Notes under the pieces: generated by a model
The model's input: the letters and a program-made list of their open reading frames with translations, nothing else
What the model was told of the DNA's origin: nothing
The model's database searches: none
Source of the DNA: Saprospiraceae bacterium
GTDB taxonomy: Bacteria; Bacteroidota; Bacteroidia; Chitinophagales; Saprospiraceae
Assembly: GCA_016714085.1 (NCBI GenBank)
Contig: JADJNW010000014.1
Location: 62,001-126,000, forward strand
DNA length: 64,000 bases
Reading direction: 5' to 3'
Shown: one piece after another, positions 45,147 through 54,304 of the stretch
Numbering within the stretch: the stretch's first letter is position 1
Layout: the number at the start of each line of letters is the position of its first letter
Made by a program: the position numbers and the translations under genes

Positions 45147-46247
45147 ATGCCCATGCAAATCGAAGCAGAACGCTTAGTAAATTTTCGCCAACAACTAATG
45201 GAATGGTACGAACTCAGCCATCGGCCGCTGCCCTGGAAAGGAGAGAAAAATCCATATTTAATTTGGTTGTCAGAAATTATCCTTCAGCAAACCCGCGTGG
45301 AACAAGGGCTTCCGTACTTTGAGCTTTTTCGAAATGCTTATCCTACTTTACAAGACCTCGCCGCTGCCGATGAAGACGAAGTGATGAAACTTTGGGAAGG
45401 CTTGGGCTATTATTCTCGTGCGCGCAATATGCACAGCACTGCTAAGCACATCGCTTACGAACGCGCAGGGCAATTCCCAAATACTTATGAAGAAATTTTA
45501 GCATTGAAAGGCGTCGGTCCTTACACCGCAGCAGCGATTGTTTCTTTTGCTTATGACCTACCTCATGCTGTGGTGGATGGCAATGTTTACAGGGTTTTGG
45601 CGCGATTTTTTGGCATTGAAATACCGACCGATTCGACCGAAGGGAAAAAGTTATTTAATGATTTGGCGCAGCAAGCTTTAGATGCGACACAGCCGGGGCG
45701 ATACAATCAAGCGATTATGGATTTTGGGGCGACGCAATGCACACCGCAAAATCCGGATTGTAAAAACTGTCCTTTACAAGCTGATTGTCAGGCTTTTGAA
45801 TATAATACGGTGGAAATGCTTCCTGTCAAATCCAAAAAACTCGTCAAGCGGGAGCGTTATTTTCATTATTTGGTGATCCAATCCGCGGATAAAACGATAG
45901 TGCGAAAGCGCATTGAAAAAGATATTTGGCAAAATTTGTATGAATTTCCAATGATCGAGCTGTCGGAACCAGCTACAGATTTTGGGGATTTAAAAAATGC
46001 TGAATTCTGGAATTATTTATTGAGTGATTGTAATTATAAATTACTTCATATTTCTCGGCCCTTTAAGCAAATCTTGACGCATCAAGTGATTCACGCCTTA
46101 TTTTTTGAAATCGAAATATTAAATCCTCATTTGCCAGAAGATTCACAATTCGTTGTAACAGAACGAAAAAACTTGAGTAAATTTGCCTTCCCAAAAATTA
46201 TAGATTGGTATTTGCAGGATAATTCCTTATATTTAAACCTGCTTTAA
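45147..46247 (+). CDS. mutY: A/G-specific adenine DNA glycosylase
   Basis: Removes adenine opposite 8-oxoguanine. In 366 residues the catalytic Glu43 (LSEIILQQT), the helix-hairpin-helix LKGVGPYTA and Asp144 (VVDGNVYRV) are present, and Cys198-x6-Cys205-x2-Cys208-x5-Cys214 binds the 4Fe-4S cluster. A C-terminal NUDIX-like domain that reads the 8-oxoG follows (about 235-360). It heads the conserved Bacteroidota order mutY-ssb-gldE-gldD. ATG codons at 45147 and 45153 are both possible. Confidence 0.95.
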   Translation: MPMQIEAERLVNFRQQLMEWYELSHRPLPWKGEKNPYLIWLSEIILQQTRVEQGLPYFELFRNAYPTLQDLAAADEDEVMKLWEGLGYYSRARNMHSTAKHIAYERAGQFPNTYEEILALKGVGPYTAAAIVSFAYDLPHAVVDGNVYRVLARFFGIEIPTDSTEGKKLFNDLAQQALDATQPGRYNQAIMDFGATQCTPQNPDCKNCPLQADCQAFEYNTVEMLPVKSKKLVKRERYFHYLVIQSADKTIVRKRIEKDIWQNLYEFPMIELSEPATDFGDLKNAEFWNYLLSDCNYKLLHISRPFKQILTHQVIHALFFEIEILNPHLPEDSQFVVTERKNLSKFAFPKIIDWYLQDNSLYLNLL

Positions 46248-46298
46248 GTCAACTAAATGCCTTGAAGGTGCATTTTTTATAAATAAACAAAATTCAGC

Positions 46299-46748
46299 AT
46301 GGTCAATCGTGTGATTTTGATAGGCAATCTGGGGCGTGATCCTGAAGTGCGACGCTTGGACAATGGAGCTGTGGTCGCCAAGTTTCCAGTAGCTACCAAT
46401 GAAAATTATAAAGATAAAAGCGGAGACTGGCAGACGCAAACCGAGTGGCATGATGTCGTTGTATGGCGCAACCTCGCCGAACGCGCTGAAAGCACTTTGA
46501 AAAAAGGCATGAGCGTGTATATAGAAGGCAAATTGACGCATCGTACTTGGGAAGATCAGGATGGCAAAAATCGGAAAACAACCGAAGTAGTTGGTAGCTA
46601 TTTTCGTATTATCGACAAGCGCGAAGGGCGGTCTGGAGATGGCGGAAGCAGTGGGTATTTCCCTTCCTCCAACGACGAACCATCTGGCTATGATAGCAAT
46701 GTACCAACCGAAGTGCCAAACGCAGTAGATGATGATCTTCCGTTTTAA
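46299..46748 (+). CDS. ssb: Single-stranded DNA-binding protein
   Basis: SSB of 149 residues: N-terminal OB fold (NRVILIGNLGRDPEVR...TEWHDVVVW), a short Gly/Ser-rich linker and the acidic protein-interaction tip DDDLPF at the C-terminus. Full length for the family. It lies between mutY and gldE as in many relatives. Confidence 0.96.
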   Translation: MVNRVILIGNLGRDPEVRRLDNGAVVAKFPVATNENYKDKSGDWQTQTEWHDVVVWRNLAERAESTLKKGMSVYIEGKLTHRTWEDQDGKNRKTTEVVGSYFRIIDKREGRSGDGGSSGYFPSSNDEPSGYDSNVPTEVPNAVDDDLPF

Positions 46749-46806
46749 CAAGATAAAGTGCATCAGCGCTAAGCGGTGCAATATGGTTTCACTAATGATT
46801 GCTTAA

Positions 46807-48213
46807 TTGGAAACGGAGCCTGATAGTCCGCTTTATTACGTACCTATATTCTTGTTCTCCTCGGCCTCACCGGAGGTCATCGCAGGGCTGCTGGGCATTG
46901 TGCTATTGCTGCTGTCTTCTGCATTGATTTCTGCTTCAGAAGTTGCTTTTTTTTCGCTGACGCATAGCGATTTTGATAAACTTTCGATAGAGAAAAACGG
47001 CAGTAGTCGTCGTATTCTGGCTTTAATAGATCGCCCGCGCCGCCTGTTGGCTACGATTTTAATCAGTAATAATTTTGTCAATATTTCTATTGTCATACTT
47101 TCCGACTTTGTATTACGAAATATACTAACAGAAACAACCTTTCAACGTTGGGCAAGTACTTTCACCGACACTTTTCAGATAGATTACGCCACAGCTGAAG
47201 TTTTAACAAGTACTGTTAGTTTTTTAATAACAGTGGTGGGGGTTACCTTCTTATTAGTGCTTTTTGGCGAAGTGGCTCCAAAAGTGTATGCCCGCTGGAA
47301 TAATATTCGTTTGGCAAAAATGATGTCCAATCCAATTATAATTCTTATGTATATTTTTAGTCCTCTTAGTCAAGTGCTTGTAAGCTCGACTAAGCTTATC
47401 GAAAAGCGCCTGGCTAAATCAACAATGAAGAGAACGCTGGCAAGTCGTGAGGACATCGACGATGCAATCGAACTCACGGTAAGCAACGGAGAAGATACCG
47501 AGCAAGAAGTCGATATTCTAAAAAGTATTGTCAAATTCAGCGATGTAACGGTGCGTCAAATTATGACTTCCCGCGTGGATGTGGTGGCGGTGGATGCGCA
47601 AGCTGATTACAGTGAATTGCTTCAGGTGGCACGCGAATCAGGGTATTCCCGCATACCGGTATATGAAAATGATCTTGATAATATTAAAGGTATCCTTTAT
47701 GTGAAAGATCTATTGGGGTATTTGAATGAAGACTCCAATTTTGAATGGCAGCAACTCGTGCGTAGCAATGTATTGTATGTGCCGGAAGCCAAGAAAATCA
47801 ACGATTTGCTCAAAGAATTTCAGCGACAGCACCTGCACATGGCCATTGTGGTGGACGAATACGGGGGCACATCGGGGCTGGTTACTTTGGAGGATATTTT
47901 GGAAGAAATTATTGGCGACATCAAGGATGAATTCGACGACGAGGCCGAAGTCGTCTATCGAAAAATTGACGATCATAATTATTTATTTGAAGGAAAAACC
48001 TTGCTCAACGATGTGTATCGCATCATTGGCTTGGAGGCTGGCGTATTCGATGAGGCGCGCGGCGAAGCTGATTCGCTAGCGGGTTTGATCCTGGAATTGC
48101 ATGGGCAGTTGCCCAAAAAAGATATAGAAATCGCTTACAATGAATTTCGCTTCAAAATCGTTTCGGTAAGCAAACGCCGCATCGAGCAGATATTAATTAT
48201 TTTGCCAAAGTAA
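46807..48213 (+). CDS. gldE: Gliding motility-associated protein GldE (CBS/CorC-HlyC)
   Basis: A 468-residue inner-membrane protein of the CNNM/CorC type: DUF21 membrane domain with four hydrophobic segments (about 20-190), a CBS pair (about 215-330, VRQIMTSRVDVVAV and LHMAIVVDEYGGTSG) and a C-terminal CorC/HlyC domain. GldE is assigned from this architecture plus its position between ssb and gldD. It supports GldD function in gliding and T9SS in Flavobacterium; ion transport is possible but unproven. Start is a TTG; no ATG is available before the first helix. Confidence 0.9.
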   Translation: METEPDSPLYYVPIFLFSSASPEVIAGLLGIVLLLLSSALISASEVAFFSLTHSDFDKLSIEKNGSSRRILALIDRPRRLLATILISNNFVNISIVILSDFVLRNILTETTFQRWASTFTDTFQIDYATAEVLTSTVSFLITVVGVTFLLVLFGEVAPKVYARWNNIRLAKMMSNPIIILMYIFSPLSQVLVSSTKLIEKRLAKSTMKRTLASREDIDDAIELTVSNGEDTEQEVDILKSIVKFSDVTVRQIMTSRVDVVAVDAQADYSELLQVARESGYSRIPVYENDLDNIKGILYVKDLLGYLNEDSNFEWQQLVRSNVLYVPEAKKINDLLKEFQRQHLHMAIVVDEYGGTSGLVTLEDILEEIIGDIKDEFDDEAEVVYRKIDDHNYLFEGKTLLNDVYRIIGLEAGVFDEARGEADSLAGLILELHGQLPKKDIEIAYNEFRFKIVSVSKRRIEQILIILPK

Positions 48214-48272
48214 ATGAATAACTGGGAGACTTGGTGGCAAAAAGACTTGGAGCTTTTTTAGAAAATTTGGTT

Positions 48273-48863
48273 ATGGAGATAAGAATTGCCTTGTTTTTAT
48301 TGATTTTGTTGGCTTCTTGCAATAACGAGCCGACGTTTACACCCAAGCCACGCGCTTACCCCCGCGTGATCTACCCTGAGAAAACTTATCAACGCTTTGA
48401 CGAAAATTATTGCAATTTCACTTTTGAATATCCGATTTACGCGGAAATCGAGCAGGATACTTCTTTTTTTGAAAAAAAACCGATTCATCCCTGTTGGTTT
48501 AATGTCTATATTCCTGCTTTTGGTAGCCGCTTGCATTGTAGCTATTACCCTATTGGTCGCGGGAAATCCTTCGAGCAATTGAAGCAGGATGCTTTTCAAA
48601 TGGTACAATTTCATAATAAAAAAGCCAATTATATCGAAGAAATGCGCATTGAAAAGCCCAATCATGTGAGTGGTTTCGCATTTGTGTTGGACGGCCCGGC
48701 TGCCTCGCCATTTCAGTTTTACCTCACCGATAGTACCCAGCATTTTATGCGCGGCGCTTTGTATTTTAATACGCAGGTCAATCCTGACTCGCTTGCGCCG
48801 GTGTATGAGTTTGTAAAACAAGACCTTATGAAAATGATTGAAACCTTTGAGTGGAATCAATAA
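48273..48863 (+). CDS. gldD: Gliding motility lipoprotein GldD
   Basis: A 196-residue lipoprotein with lipobox LLASC. The mature part begins PTFTPKPRAYPRVIYPEKTYQ and continues NFTFEYPIYAEIE, the GldD pattern. It is required for gliding and type IX secretion in Flavobacterium; three T9SS cargo genes in this window are consistent with an active system. It follows gldE by 59 bases. The upstream in-frame start at 48231 would spoil the signal peptide. Confidence 0.88.
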   Translation: MEIRIALFLLILLASCNNEPTFTPKPRAYPRVIYPEKTYQRFDENYCNFTFEYPIYAEIEQDTSFFEKKPIHPCWFNVYIPAFGSRLHCSYYPIGRGKSFEQLKQDAFQMVQFHNKKANYIEEMRIEKPNHVSGFAFVLDGPAASPFQFYLTDSTQHFMRGALYFNTQVNPDSLAPVYEFVKQDLMKMIETFEWNQ

Positions 48864-48870
48864 AACCAAA

Positions 48871-48941
48871 TTTGAAATCAGAGATTAGGAATTTGAAAAT
48901 TTAACCCTAAAAACCTCGTATTTCCAACCTCGTACTTCCAA
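48871..48941. repeat. Heptad repeats after gldD
   Basis: Left block of four 7-mers (tttgaaa, tcagaga and relatives, 48871-48898); right block in which the 14-base unit beginning cctcgta is nearly doubled (48914-48941). The arms are partly complementary. Confidence 0.7.
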
Positions 48942-49042
48942 CTTTTGCAGATTCCTACTTTCGTCGGATGCATTTTTAATAGAAAATACCTTCTTTTGTA
49001 AAGTCTGTTGAAATTTTTCACAACCTTAAATCATCTGACTCT

Positions 49043-49416
49043 ATGAAAAGAGTAACCGGCATTGGCGGCGTTTTTTTCAAATCGAAAGACCCGAAAGCTT
49101 TAGCGGCATGGTATCAGAAGCATTTGCATCTCGAATTTGGCGACCAACCCTACACGGTGCTTCATTGGAAAAACGATGAACATCCAGAACCTCTATCTGT
49201 ATTTAGTTTTTTGAAGAGAAAACGGATTATTTTAAACCCAGTGAGAAACCTTTTATGATCAATTTTCGGGTAGAAAACTTGGACGCTTTGCTGGCAGCTT
49301 TGCGCGAAGAAGGCGTGCAAGTGATGGACGCAACCGAAACGATGGATGGCATCGGCAAATTTGGTTGGATCGTTGACCCTGAGGGCAATAAAATTGAGCT
49401 TTGGCAACCGGCTTAA
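49043..49416 (+). pseudogene. Glyoxalase/bleomycin-resistance family protein, one frameshift
   Basis: A vicinal-oxygen-chelate protein of about 124 residues read in two frames. The first runs RVTGIGGVFFKSKDPKALAAWY to about codon 55; a single T appears missing from the T6 run at 49207-49212. Adding it continues as FFEEKTDYFKPSEKPFMINFRVENLDALL to GWIVDPEGNKIELWQP and a stop at 49414-49416. The second half carries the typical metal-ligand end motif NKIELW. It may be inactivated, or the base may be an assembly error; coding quality is intact on both sides. Confidence 0.85.
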
Positions 49417-49418
49417 AA

Positions 49419-49495
49419 ATTGATTATTTACTATTTATCATTGATCCGTTTTTTGGAAAAGAAAATCGATCAATTTGACTCATAATGAACACTTA
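49419..49495. repeat. Heptad-repeat palindrome between glyoxalase and rsmA
   Basis: Four in-register 7-mers (type attgatt/attgatc, 49419-49446), a 21-base spacer, then gatcaat and further 7-mers (49468-49495) of opposite sense. It lies between two convergent gene ends. Confidence 0.75.
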
Positions 49496-50263
49496 ATGCT
49501 GAAGTTTATTTTCTAATCTTTTGGTGAGATTTATAAAATCTTCGACCGATAATTGCTCGGGTCGCTGCTGAAAGAAAGGCTCTTCCAGTATGGAAGGTTC
49601 TGTTACAAAGGTTTTGAGCGTGTTGCGGAGCATTTTGCGGCGCTGCCCAAAAGTCGTTTTTACGATCTGACGAAATTTTATTTCGTCGCAGTCAATTATC
49701 TGATTATCTTTTCGTTGTAAACGGATGACTGCAGATTCCACTTTCGGTGGCGGGTTAAAATTGCCTTTGCTAACTTTGAACAATAATTCGCCTTCGTAGT
49801 AGGCTTGTGTGAGCACACTAATGACGCCGTAATCCTTACCACCATGGGGTGCGATGATGCGTTCGGCCATTTCCCGTTGGAACATTCCGACCATTTCGGA
49901 GATCAAATGCCGCGATTCGACCATTTTAAAAACGATCTGCGAAGATATATTATAAGGGAAGTTGCCTATCAATCCAAAAGGTTGATTATCAAAAATTTCT
50001 ACTAAGTTAAGCTTTAGGAAATCGCCTTCAATGATACTTTCGACAAGCTGCGGATAAAATTTTTGCAAATAAGCCACCATATCCCGATCGGCTTCTACTA
50101 CTTTCAAATCCCAATCTTTTTCCAATAAATATTTGGTGAGCATTCCTTTGCCCGGCCCAACTTCGAGTACGCGCTCATGCGCAAGCACAAAGCTATCGGC
50201 GATGCGCGCTGCCATGGTTTCATTATTGAGAAAATGCTGCCCGTATGATTTTTTTGCTTTCAA
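49493..50263 (-). CDS. rsmA: 16S rRNA dimethyladenosine transferase
   Basis: RsmA/KsgA of 256 residues dimethylates two adjacent adenines (A1518/A1519 in E. coli) in the 3' end helix of 16S rRNA. Motif I VGPGKGMLTKYLL binds SAM, motif IV is NFPYN (NxPY type), and the N-terminal KKSYGQHFLNN is the classic KsgA start. Length is normal. It is divergent from pdxA, which commonly neighbours it. Confidence 0.95.
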   Translation of the reverse strand: MKAKKSYGQHFLNNETMAARIADSFVLAHERVLEVGPGKGMLTKYLLEKDWDLKVVEADRDMVAYLQKFYPQLVESIIEGDFLKLNLVEIFDNQPFGLIGNFPYNISSQIVFKMVESRHLISEMVGMFQREMAERIIAPHGGKDYGVISVLTQAYYEGELLFKVSKGNFNPPPKVESAVIRLQRKDNQIIDCDEIKFRQIVKTTFGQRRKMLRNTLKTFVTEPSILEEPFFQQRPEQLSVEDFINLTKRLENKLQH

Positions 50264-50393
50264 ATCTGATGGTGTTATGGTACTTGGTATTATAGTGTTT
50301 TAGTAAACAGGGCTTGATTTTGCTGTCTTTGTCAAATGTTGATTTACAAGGCACGAAGTACGGCTATTTTTGGTAAATCGTGCCAGTAATCGA

Positions 50394-50421
50394 ACATCTA
50401 ATATTGAAAATCTAAAATCTA
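50394..50421. repeat. Heptad words upstream of pdxA
   Basis: Four in-register 7-mers; aaatcta is exactly doubled (50408-50421). Located just upstream of the -7 box, so here the element is not in the transcribed leader. Confidence 0.55.
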
Positions 50422-50444
50422 ACGTTCTTTCTCTCAAACTTCTG

Positions 50445-50452
50445 TAACTTTG
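50445..50452 (+). promoter_or_regulatory. -7 box of pdxA
   Basis: TAACTTTG fits TAnnTTTG, 31 bases before the ATG. Confidence 0.55.
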
Positions 50453-50483
50453 CATTTACAAAACTCGAAATCAACATTGTAGA

Positions 50484-51575
50484 ATGGAGAAATTAAAAAT
50501 AGGGATTAGTGTAGGCGATATCAATGGAATTGGGCTGGAGGTGATTCTGAAAACCGTTTCAATAAAAAAAATTCTGGACTATTGTGTTCCAGTGATTTAT
50601 GGCTCTTCAAAGGTCGTTTCGTATCACAAAAATATTGTAAACATTGATTTTCAATTCAATTCGACACGTAGCGCTCAGCATTTGCAGGATGATAAAGTGA
50701 ATATTGTCAATTGTTGGAATGACAATGTGAATATTACGCTCGGAAAACCTACGGAAACAGGTGGCGCCTATGCTTATAAAGCGCTGGAAGAGGCGGTGAA
50801 AGAATTGCAGCATGGCTTGATTGATGCCTTAGTGACCGCGCCGATCAATAAACATGCTATGCAAATGGCCAACTTCCCTTTTCCTGGGCATACTGAATAC
50901 CTGACGCAAGAATTAGGGGAAGGTAAGAAAAGCCTAATGCTGATGGTGAGTGAAACGCTTAAAGTAGGACTCGTAACAAATCATTTACCAATTCGAGAAG
51001 TTGCAGAAGCCATTACCAAAGAGTTGATTTTAGAAAAAATCCAGATTCTAAATGAATCGTTGAAAGTAGATTTTGGAATCGAGCGACCGACGATTGCGAT
51101 CTTAGGCTTGAATCCACACGCTGGTGATGAAGGTGTACTTGGTAATGAAGAAGAAGAATTGATTCGCCCGGCGATTGTAGCCGCGAAAGAGCAAGGCATT
51201 TTGGCAATGGGGCCATTTCCGGCGGATGGATTGTTCGGTTCGGGGCAGTATAAAAAATTCGATGCGATTTTAGCGATGTATCACGATCAAGGATTAGTGC
51301 CATTTAAAGCCTTATCTTTTGGTAGCGGGGTGAACTTTACAGCGGGCCTTGGCTACGTGCGGTCTTCGCCAGATCATGGCACGGCTTATGACATTGCTGG
51401 TCAGAACCAAGCAGACCCGGCTTCTTTCCGCGAAGCCTTGTTTTTGGCACTTGACGTTGCCCGTAATCGCCGCGATTATGCAGCAGCACACGCCAATCCT
51501 TTGGTTCGGAGAGAACACAAGCGGGAGGAAGAAGGAGCAGAAACGGAGGAAACCATAGAAGAAAACGGGGAATAA
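50484..51575 (+). CDS. pdxA: 4-hydroxythreonine-4-phosphate dehydrogenase
   Basis: NAD-dependent enzyme of pyridoxal-5'-phosphate synthesis (DXP-dependent route), 363 residues. Metal-binding histidines are in the conserved INKHAMQ/FPGHTEYL region and in MYHDQGLVPFK; GDINGIGLEV is the N-terminal signature. A short acidic Glu-rich tail (from about residue 345) is additional. It starts a likely transcript with lspA downstream. Confidence 0.95.
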   Translation: MEKLKIGISVGDINGIGLEVILKTVSIKKILDYCVPVIYGSSKVVSYHKNIVNIDFQFNSTRSAQHLQDDKVNIVNCWNDNVNITLGKPTETGGAYAYKALEEAVKELQHGLIDALVTAPINKHAMQMANFPFPGHTEYLTQELGEGKKSLMLMVSETLKVGLVTNHLPIREVAEAITKELILEKIQILNESLKVDFGIERPTIAILGLNPHAGDEGVLGNEEEELIRPAIVAAKEQGILAMGPFPADGLFGSGQYKKFDAILAMYHDQGLVPFKALSFGSGVNFTAGLGYVRSSPDHGTAYDIAGQNQADPASFREALFLALDVARNRRDYAAAHANPLVRREHKREEEGAETEETIEENGE

Positions 51576-51684
51576 TTGTAGAGAAAACCTTGTCTAACTT
51601 TTGAGTGTTACATAACATCTGTCACTACGATTAGATTAAAAAAACACTCTAAAGTATTTCAATAAATAAATAACAGCTTAAGTT

Positions 51685-52392
51685 TTGAATAGAACAGCGA
51701 AAGTTTTCGGGATCATCTTTTTTGTATTGCTGATTGATCAGATTCTTAAAATCTGGATCAAAACAAATATGACGTACTCTCAGGAGTTTGGTATTTTAGG
51801 GCTGAGCTGGGCGCGGATTCATTTTGTAGAGAATCCCGGAATGGCTTTTGGGATAGAATTTGGTGGCGGATATGGCAAACTGGCGCTGAGCTTGTTTCGC
51901 ATTATCGCGGTCGGTTTTCTGATCTATTACATTCGTCAATTGATTCGTGCAAATGCACCAATGGGTTTACTGGCAAGTTTTGCTTTAATCTTGGCGGGCG
52001 CTTTTGGCAATATCATTGATAGTGCTTTTTATGGAATGATTTTCTCGGAATCGACTTACCATAGCGTTGCTACCATGTTCCCGGAAGGTGGCGGCTATGC
52101 CGGATTTTTGCATGGCAAAGTCGTCGATATGTTCTATTTTCCTTTCTACGAAGGCGTATTGCCGGAATGGTTTCCGCTGTGGCCGGGGCAGGAAGTTTTG
52201 TTTTTCCGACCTGTTTTTAACATTGCCGATTCTTCCATTACAACTGGCGTACTCTCGATCTTGATTTTCCAACGGAGCTTTTTCAGTAATCCAAAAGAAG
52301 AAAAAACATCGCAAGCGGCAGCAATGGAAGTAGCGCCTTCCGAATCTACTGATTTTCAAGGAAATAATCCAGAAAATTCGGAAAGGGACTAA
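51685..52392 (+). CDS. lspA: Lipoprotein signal peptidase (signal peptidase II)
   Basis: Inner-membrane aspartyl protease that cleaves prolipoproteins after lipidation. The 235-residue protein has four membrane helices and the catalytic pair Asp112 (GNIIDS) and Asp182 (FNIADSS), with the VENPGMAFG motif. The loop between helices and the soluble C-terminal tail (about 200-235) are longer than in E. coli, as is usual in this phylum. The start is a TTG; no ATG precedes helix 1. Confidence 0.93.
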   Translation: MNRTAKVFGIIFFVLLIDQILKIWIKTNMTYSQEFGILGLSWARIHFVENPGMAFGIEFGGGYGKLALSLFRIIAVGFLIYYIRQLIRANAPMGLLASFALILAGAFGNIIDSAFYGMIFSESTYHSVATMFPEGGGYAGFLHGKVVDMFYFPFYEGVLPEWFPLWPGQEVLFFRPVFNIADSSITTGVLSILIFQRSFFSNPKEEKTSQAAAMEVAPSESTDFQGNNPENSERD

Positions 52393-52398
52393 AACTAC

Positions 52399-52446
52399 TG
52401 TTATCGGTCATTAGGCGTTTGGCCCAACCACAGAGAACCGATAACA
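52399..52446. repeat. Palindrome between convergent lspA and aspS
   Basis: Perfect 10-bp arms tgttatcggt (52399-52408) and accgataaca (52437-52446), placed to serve both converging genes as a terminator or end element. The arm word also occurs at the palindrome after murF-alr. Confidence 0.65.
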
Positions 52447-52452
52447 AAATCC

Positions 52453-54219
52453 TTACTTCTTCGGCGGATTTGAACTCAAAAACAGCTCATTCAACTGCTC
52501 TTTGGCAATTTCCGATGGCGCATCAATCATCATGTCTCGCCCTTGATTATTCTTTGGGAACGCAATAAAATCGCGGATAGATGACTGCCCGTTCATCACA
52601 GCGCACAAGCGATCAAATCCAAATGCAATCCCTCCATGTGGCGGCGCACCATATTCAAAAGCGCCCATCAAGAAACCAAACTGATACTCTGCCTGCTCTT
52701 GCGTAAAGCCTAACAAACTGAAGTTTTTCATCTGCAAATCCCGATCGTGGATACGAATAGAACCTCCGCCAATCTCGACACCATTCAATACCAAATCATA
52801 AGCATCTGCACGTAAGCCTTTGAGAACCAAGCGATCATCGCTTTGCATTTTTACAATATCATCGGGCTTCGGCGAGGTAAAAGGGTGGTGCATAGCATAG
52901 AAGCGCTGTGTGTCTTCATCCCATTCCAGCAGCGGGAAATCCACTACCCACAAGGGTTTGAAATCGCCTTGTTTCATCAGTCCTAAGCGGCGACCCATCT
53001 CCAGACGAAGTTCATTGAGTTGCTTGCGCGTTTTTTCTTCTTCTCCTGCAAGAATCAACAGCATATCGCCAGGCTTTGCGCCTGCACGTTCGAGCCAGGA
53101 TTTTAAATCATCCGGCGAATAGAATTTATCCACCGAAGATTTGACGCTACCATCGATTTCGTATTTCACATAAACCAAACCTTTTGCACCGATTTGAGGG
53201 CGTTTCACATAGTCGGTCAATTCGTCAATTTGTTTACGCGAATATTCTGCTGTGCCTTCAGTACAAATGCCCACCACCAATTCTGCACTATCGAATACGC
53301 TAAAGCCTTTATTCTGAGCAAGATCGTTCAATTCAACGAATTCCATTCCAAAACGCAAATCCGGTTTATCCGAACCATAACGCTGCATCGCTTCGTCATA
53401 ACTCATTCTTGGAAATGTTGGCAATTCAATATTCAAAACCGTTTTGAATAGATATTTGGTCAAGCCTTCAAAAGTCTGTAGTATATCCTCGCGCGTCACG
53501 AAGGCCATTTCGCAGTCTATTTGTGTGAATTCCGGTTGGCGGTCAGCGCGCAAATCCTCATCGCGGAAGCATTTTACAATCTGAAAATAACGATCCATAC
53601 CTGCCACCATCAAAATCTGCTTGAACGTCTGTGGTGACTGCGGCAAAGCATAGAATTGACCAGGGTTCATGCGGCTTGGTACCACAAAATCGCGCGCGCC
53701 TTCGGGTGTACTTTTGATGAGTACGGGCGTTTCTACTTCCACAAAATGTTGTCCGGCAAGATATTTGCGCGTTTCAATAGCTAACTGGCTGCGAAACAAC
53801 AAGTTATTTTGCACAGGCGTCCGGCGCAAATCGAGATAACGATATTTCATGCGAAGGTCATCGCCACCATCGGTTTCATCTTCGATCGTAAAAGGAGGCA
53901 CTTTTGAAGCATTTAAAACCTGGAGTTCCTTCACTTCAATTTCAATATCACCCGTCGCACGATTCGGATTTTTATTACTGCGTTCGCGCACCATCCCTTT
54001 TGCCATGATAACAAATTCGCGGCCCAATTCGCGTGCTTGAGCGCTCAAATCCGCATTATCTTCTTGATTGAAAACCAATTGCGTAATGCCATAACGGTCA
54101 CGCAAATCCACAAACGTGAGTGCACCAAAGTCCCGGCTGGCTTGCACCCAACCACTCAAAGTCACTTCTTGCCCAACATGGCTCATGCGGAGTTCCCCGC
54201 AGGTGTGCGTACGATACAT
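52453..54219 (-). CDS. aspS: Aspartyl-tRNA synthetase
   Basis: Class II synthetase of 588 residues with an N-terminal anticodon-binding OB fold (about 1-105, GWVQASRDFGALTFVDLRDRYG), motif 2 FRDEDLRADRQPEFTQID, the bacterial GAD insertion domain (about 290-420) and motif 3 GIAFGFDRL. The length with GAD domain is the bacterial type. Whether it is discriminating or also charges tRNA-Asn was not determined; no gatCAB genes are in the window. Confidence 0.96.
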   Translation of the reverse strand: MYRTHTCGELRMSHVGQEVTLSGWVQASRDFGALTFVDLRDRYGITQLVFNQEDNADLSAQARELGREFVIMAKGMVRERSNKNPNRATGDIEIEVKELQVLNASKVPPFTIEDETDGGDDLRMKYRYLDLRRTPVQNNLLFRSQLAIETRKYLAGQHFVEVETPVLIKSTPEGARDFVVPSRMNPGQFYALPQSPQTFKQILMVAGMDRYFQIVKCFRDEDLRADRQPEFTQIDCEMAFVTREDILQTFEGLTKYLFKTVLNIELPTFPRMSYDEAMQRYGSDKPDLRFGMEFVELNDLAQNKGFSVFDSAELVVGICTEGTAEYSRKQIDELTDYVKRPQIGAKGLVYVKYEIDGSVKSSVDKFYSPDDLKSWLERAGAKPGDMLLILAGEEEKTRKQLNELRLEMGRRLGLMKQGDFKPLWVVDFPLLEWDEDTQRFYAMHHPFTSPKPDDIVKMQSDDRLVLKGLRADAYDLVLNGVEIGGGSIRIHDRDLQMKNFSLLGFTQEQAEYQFGFLMGAFEYGAPPHGGIAFGFDRLCAVMNGQSSIRDFIAFPKNNQGRDMMIDAPSEIAKEQLNELFLSSNPPKK

Positions 54220-54227
54220 GATTTTTT

Positions 54228-54276
54228 GTTTGAAGTTTGAAAGTTCGATGTTTGAAGTTTATCTGACATCTCTGCT
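54228..54276. repeat. Heptad-repeat leader of aspS
   Basis: Seven in-register 7-mers, the first two both gtttgaa as read on the plus strand, lie directly upstream of the minus-strand aspS ATG (54219). In gene sense they read as tca-type words, then a run of A, then ATG, as in other leaders. Confidence 0.75.
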
Positions 54277-54304
54277 ATAATGTCTTTATTCTTCAAAAAT
54301 CGCA

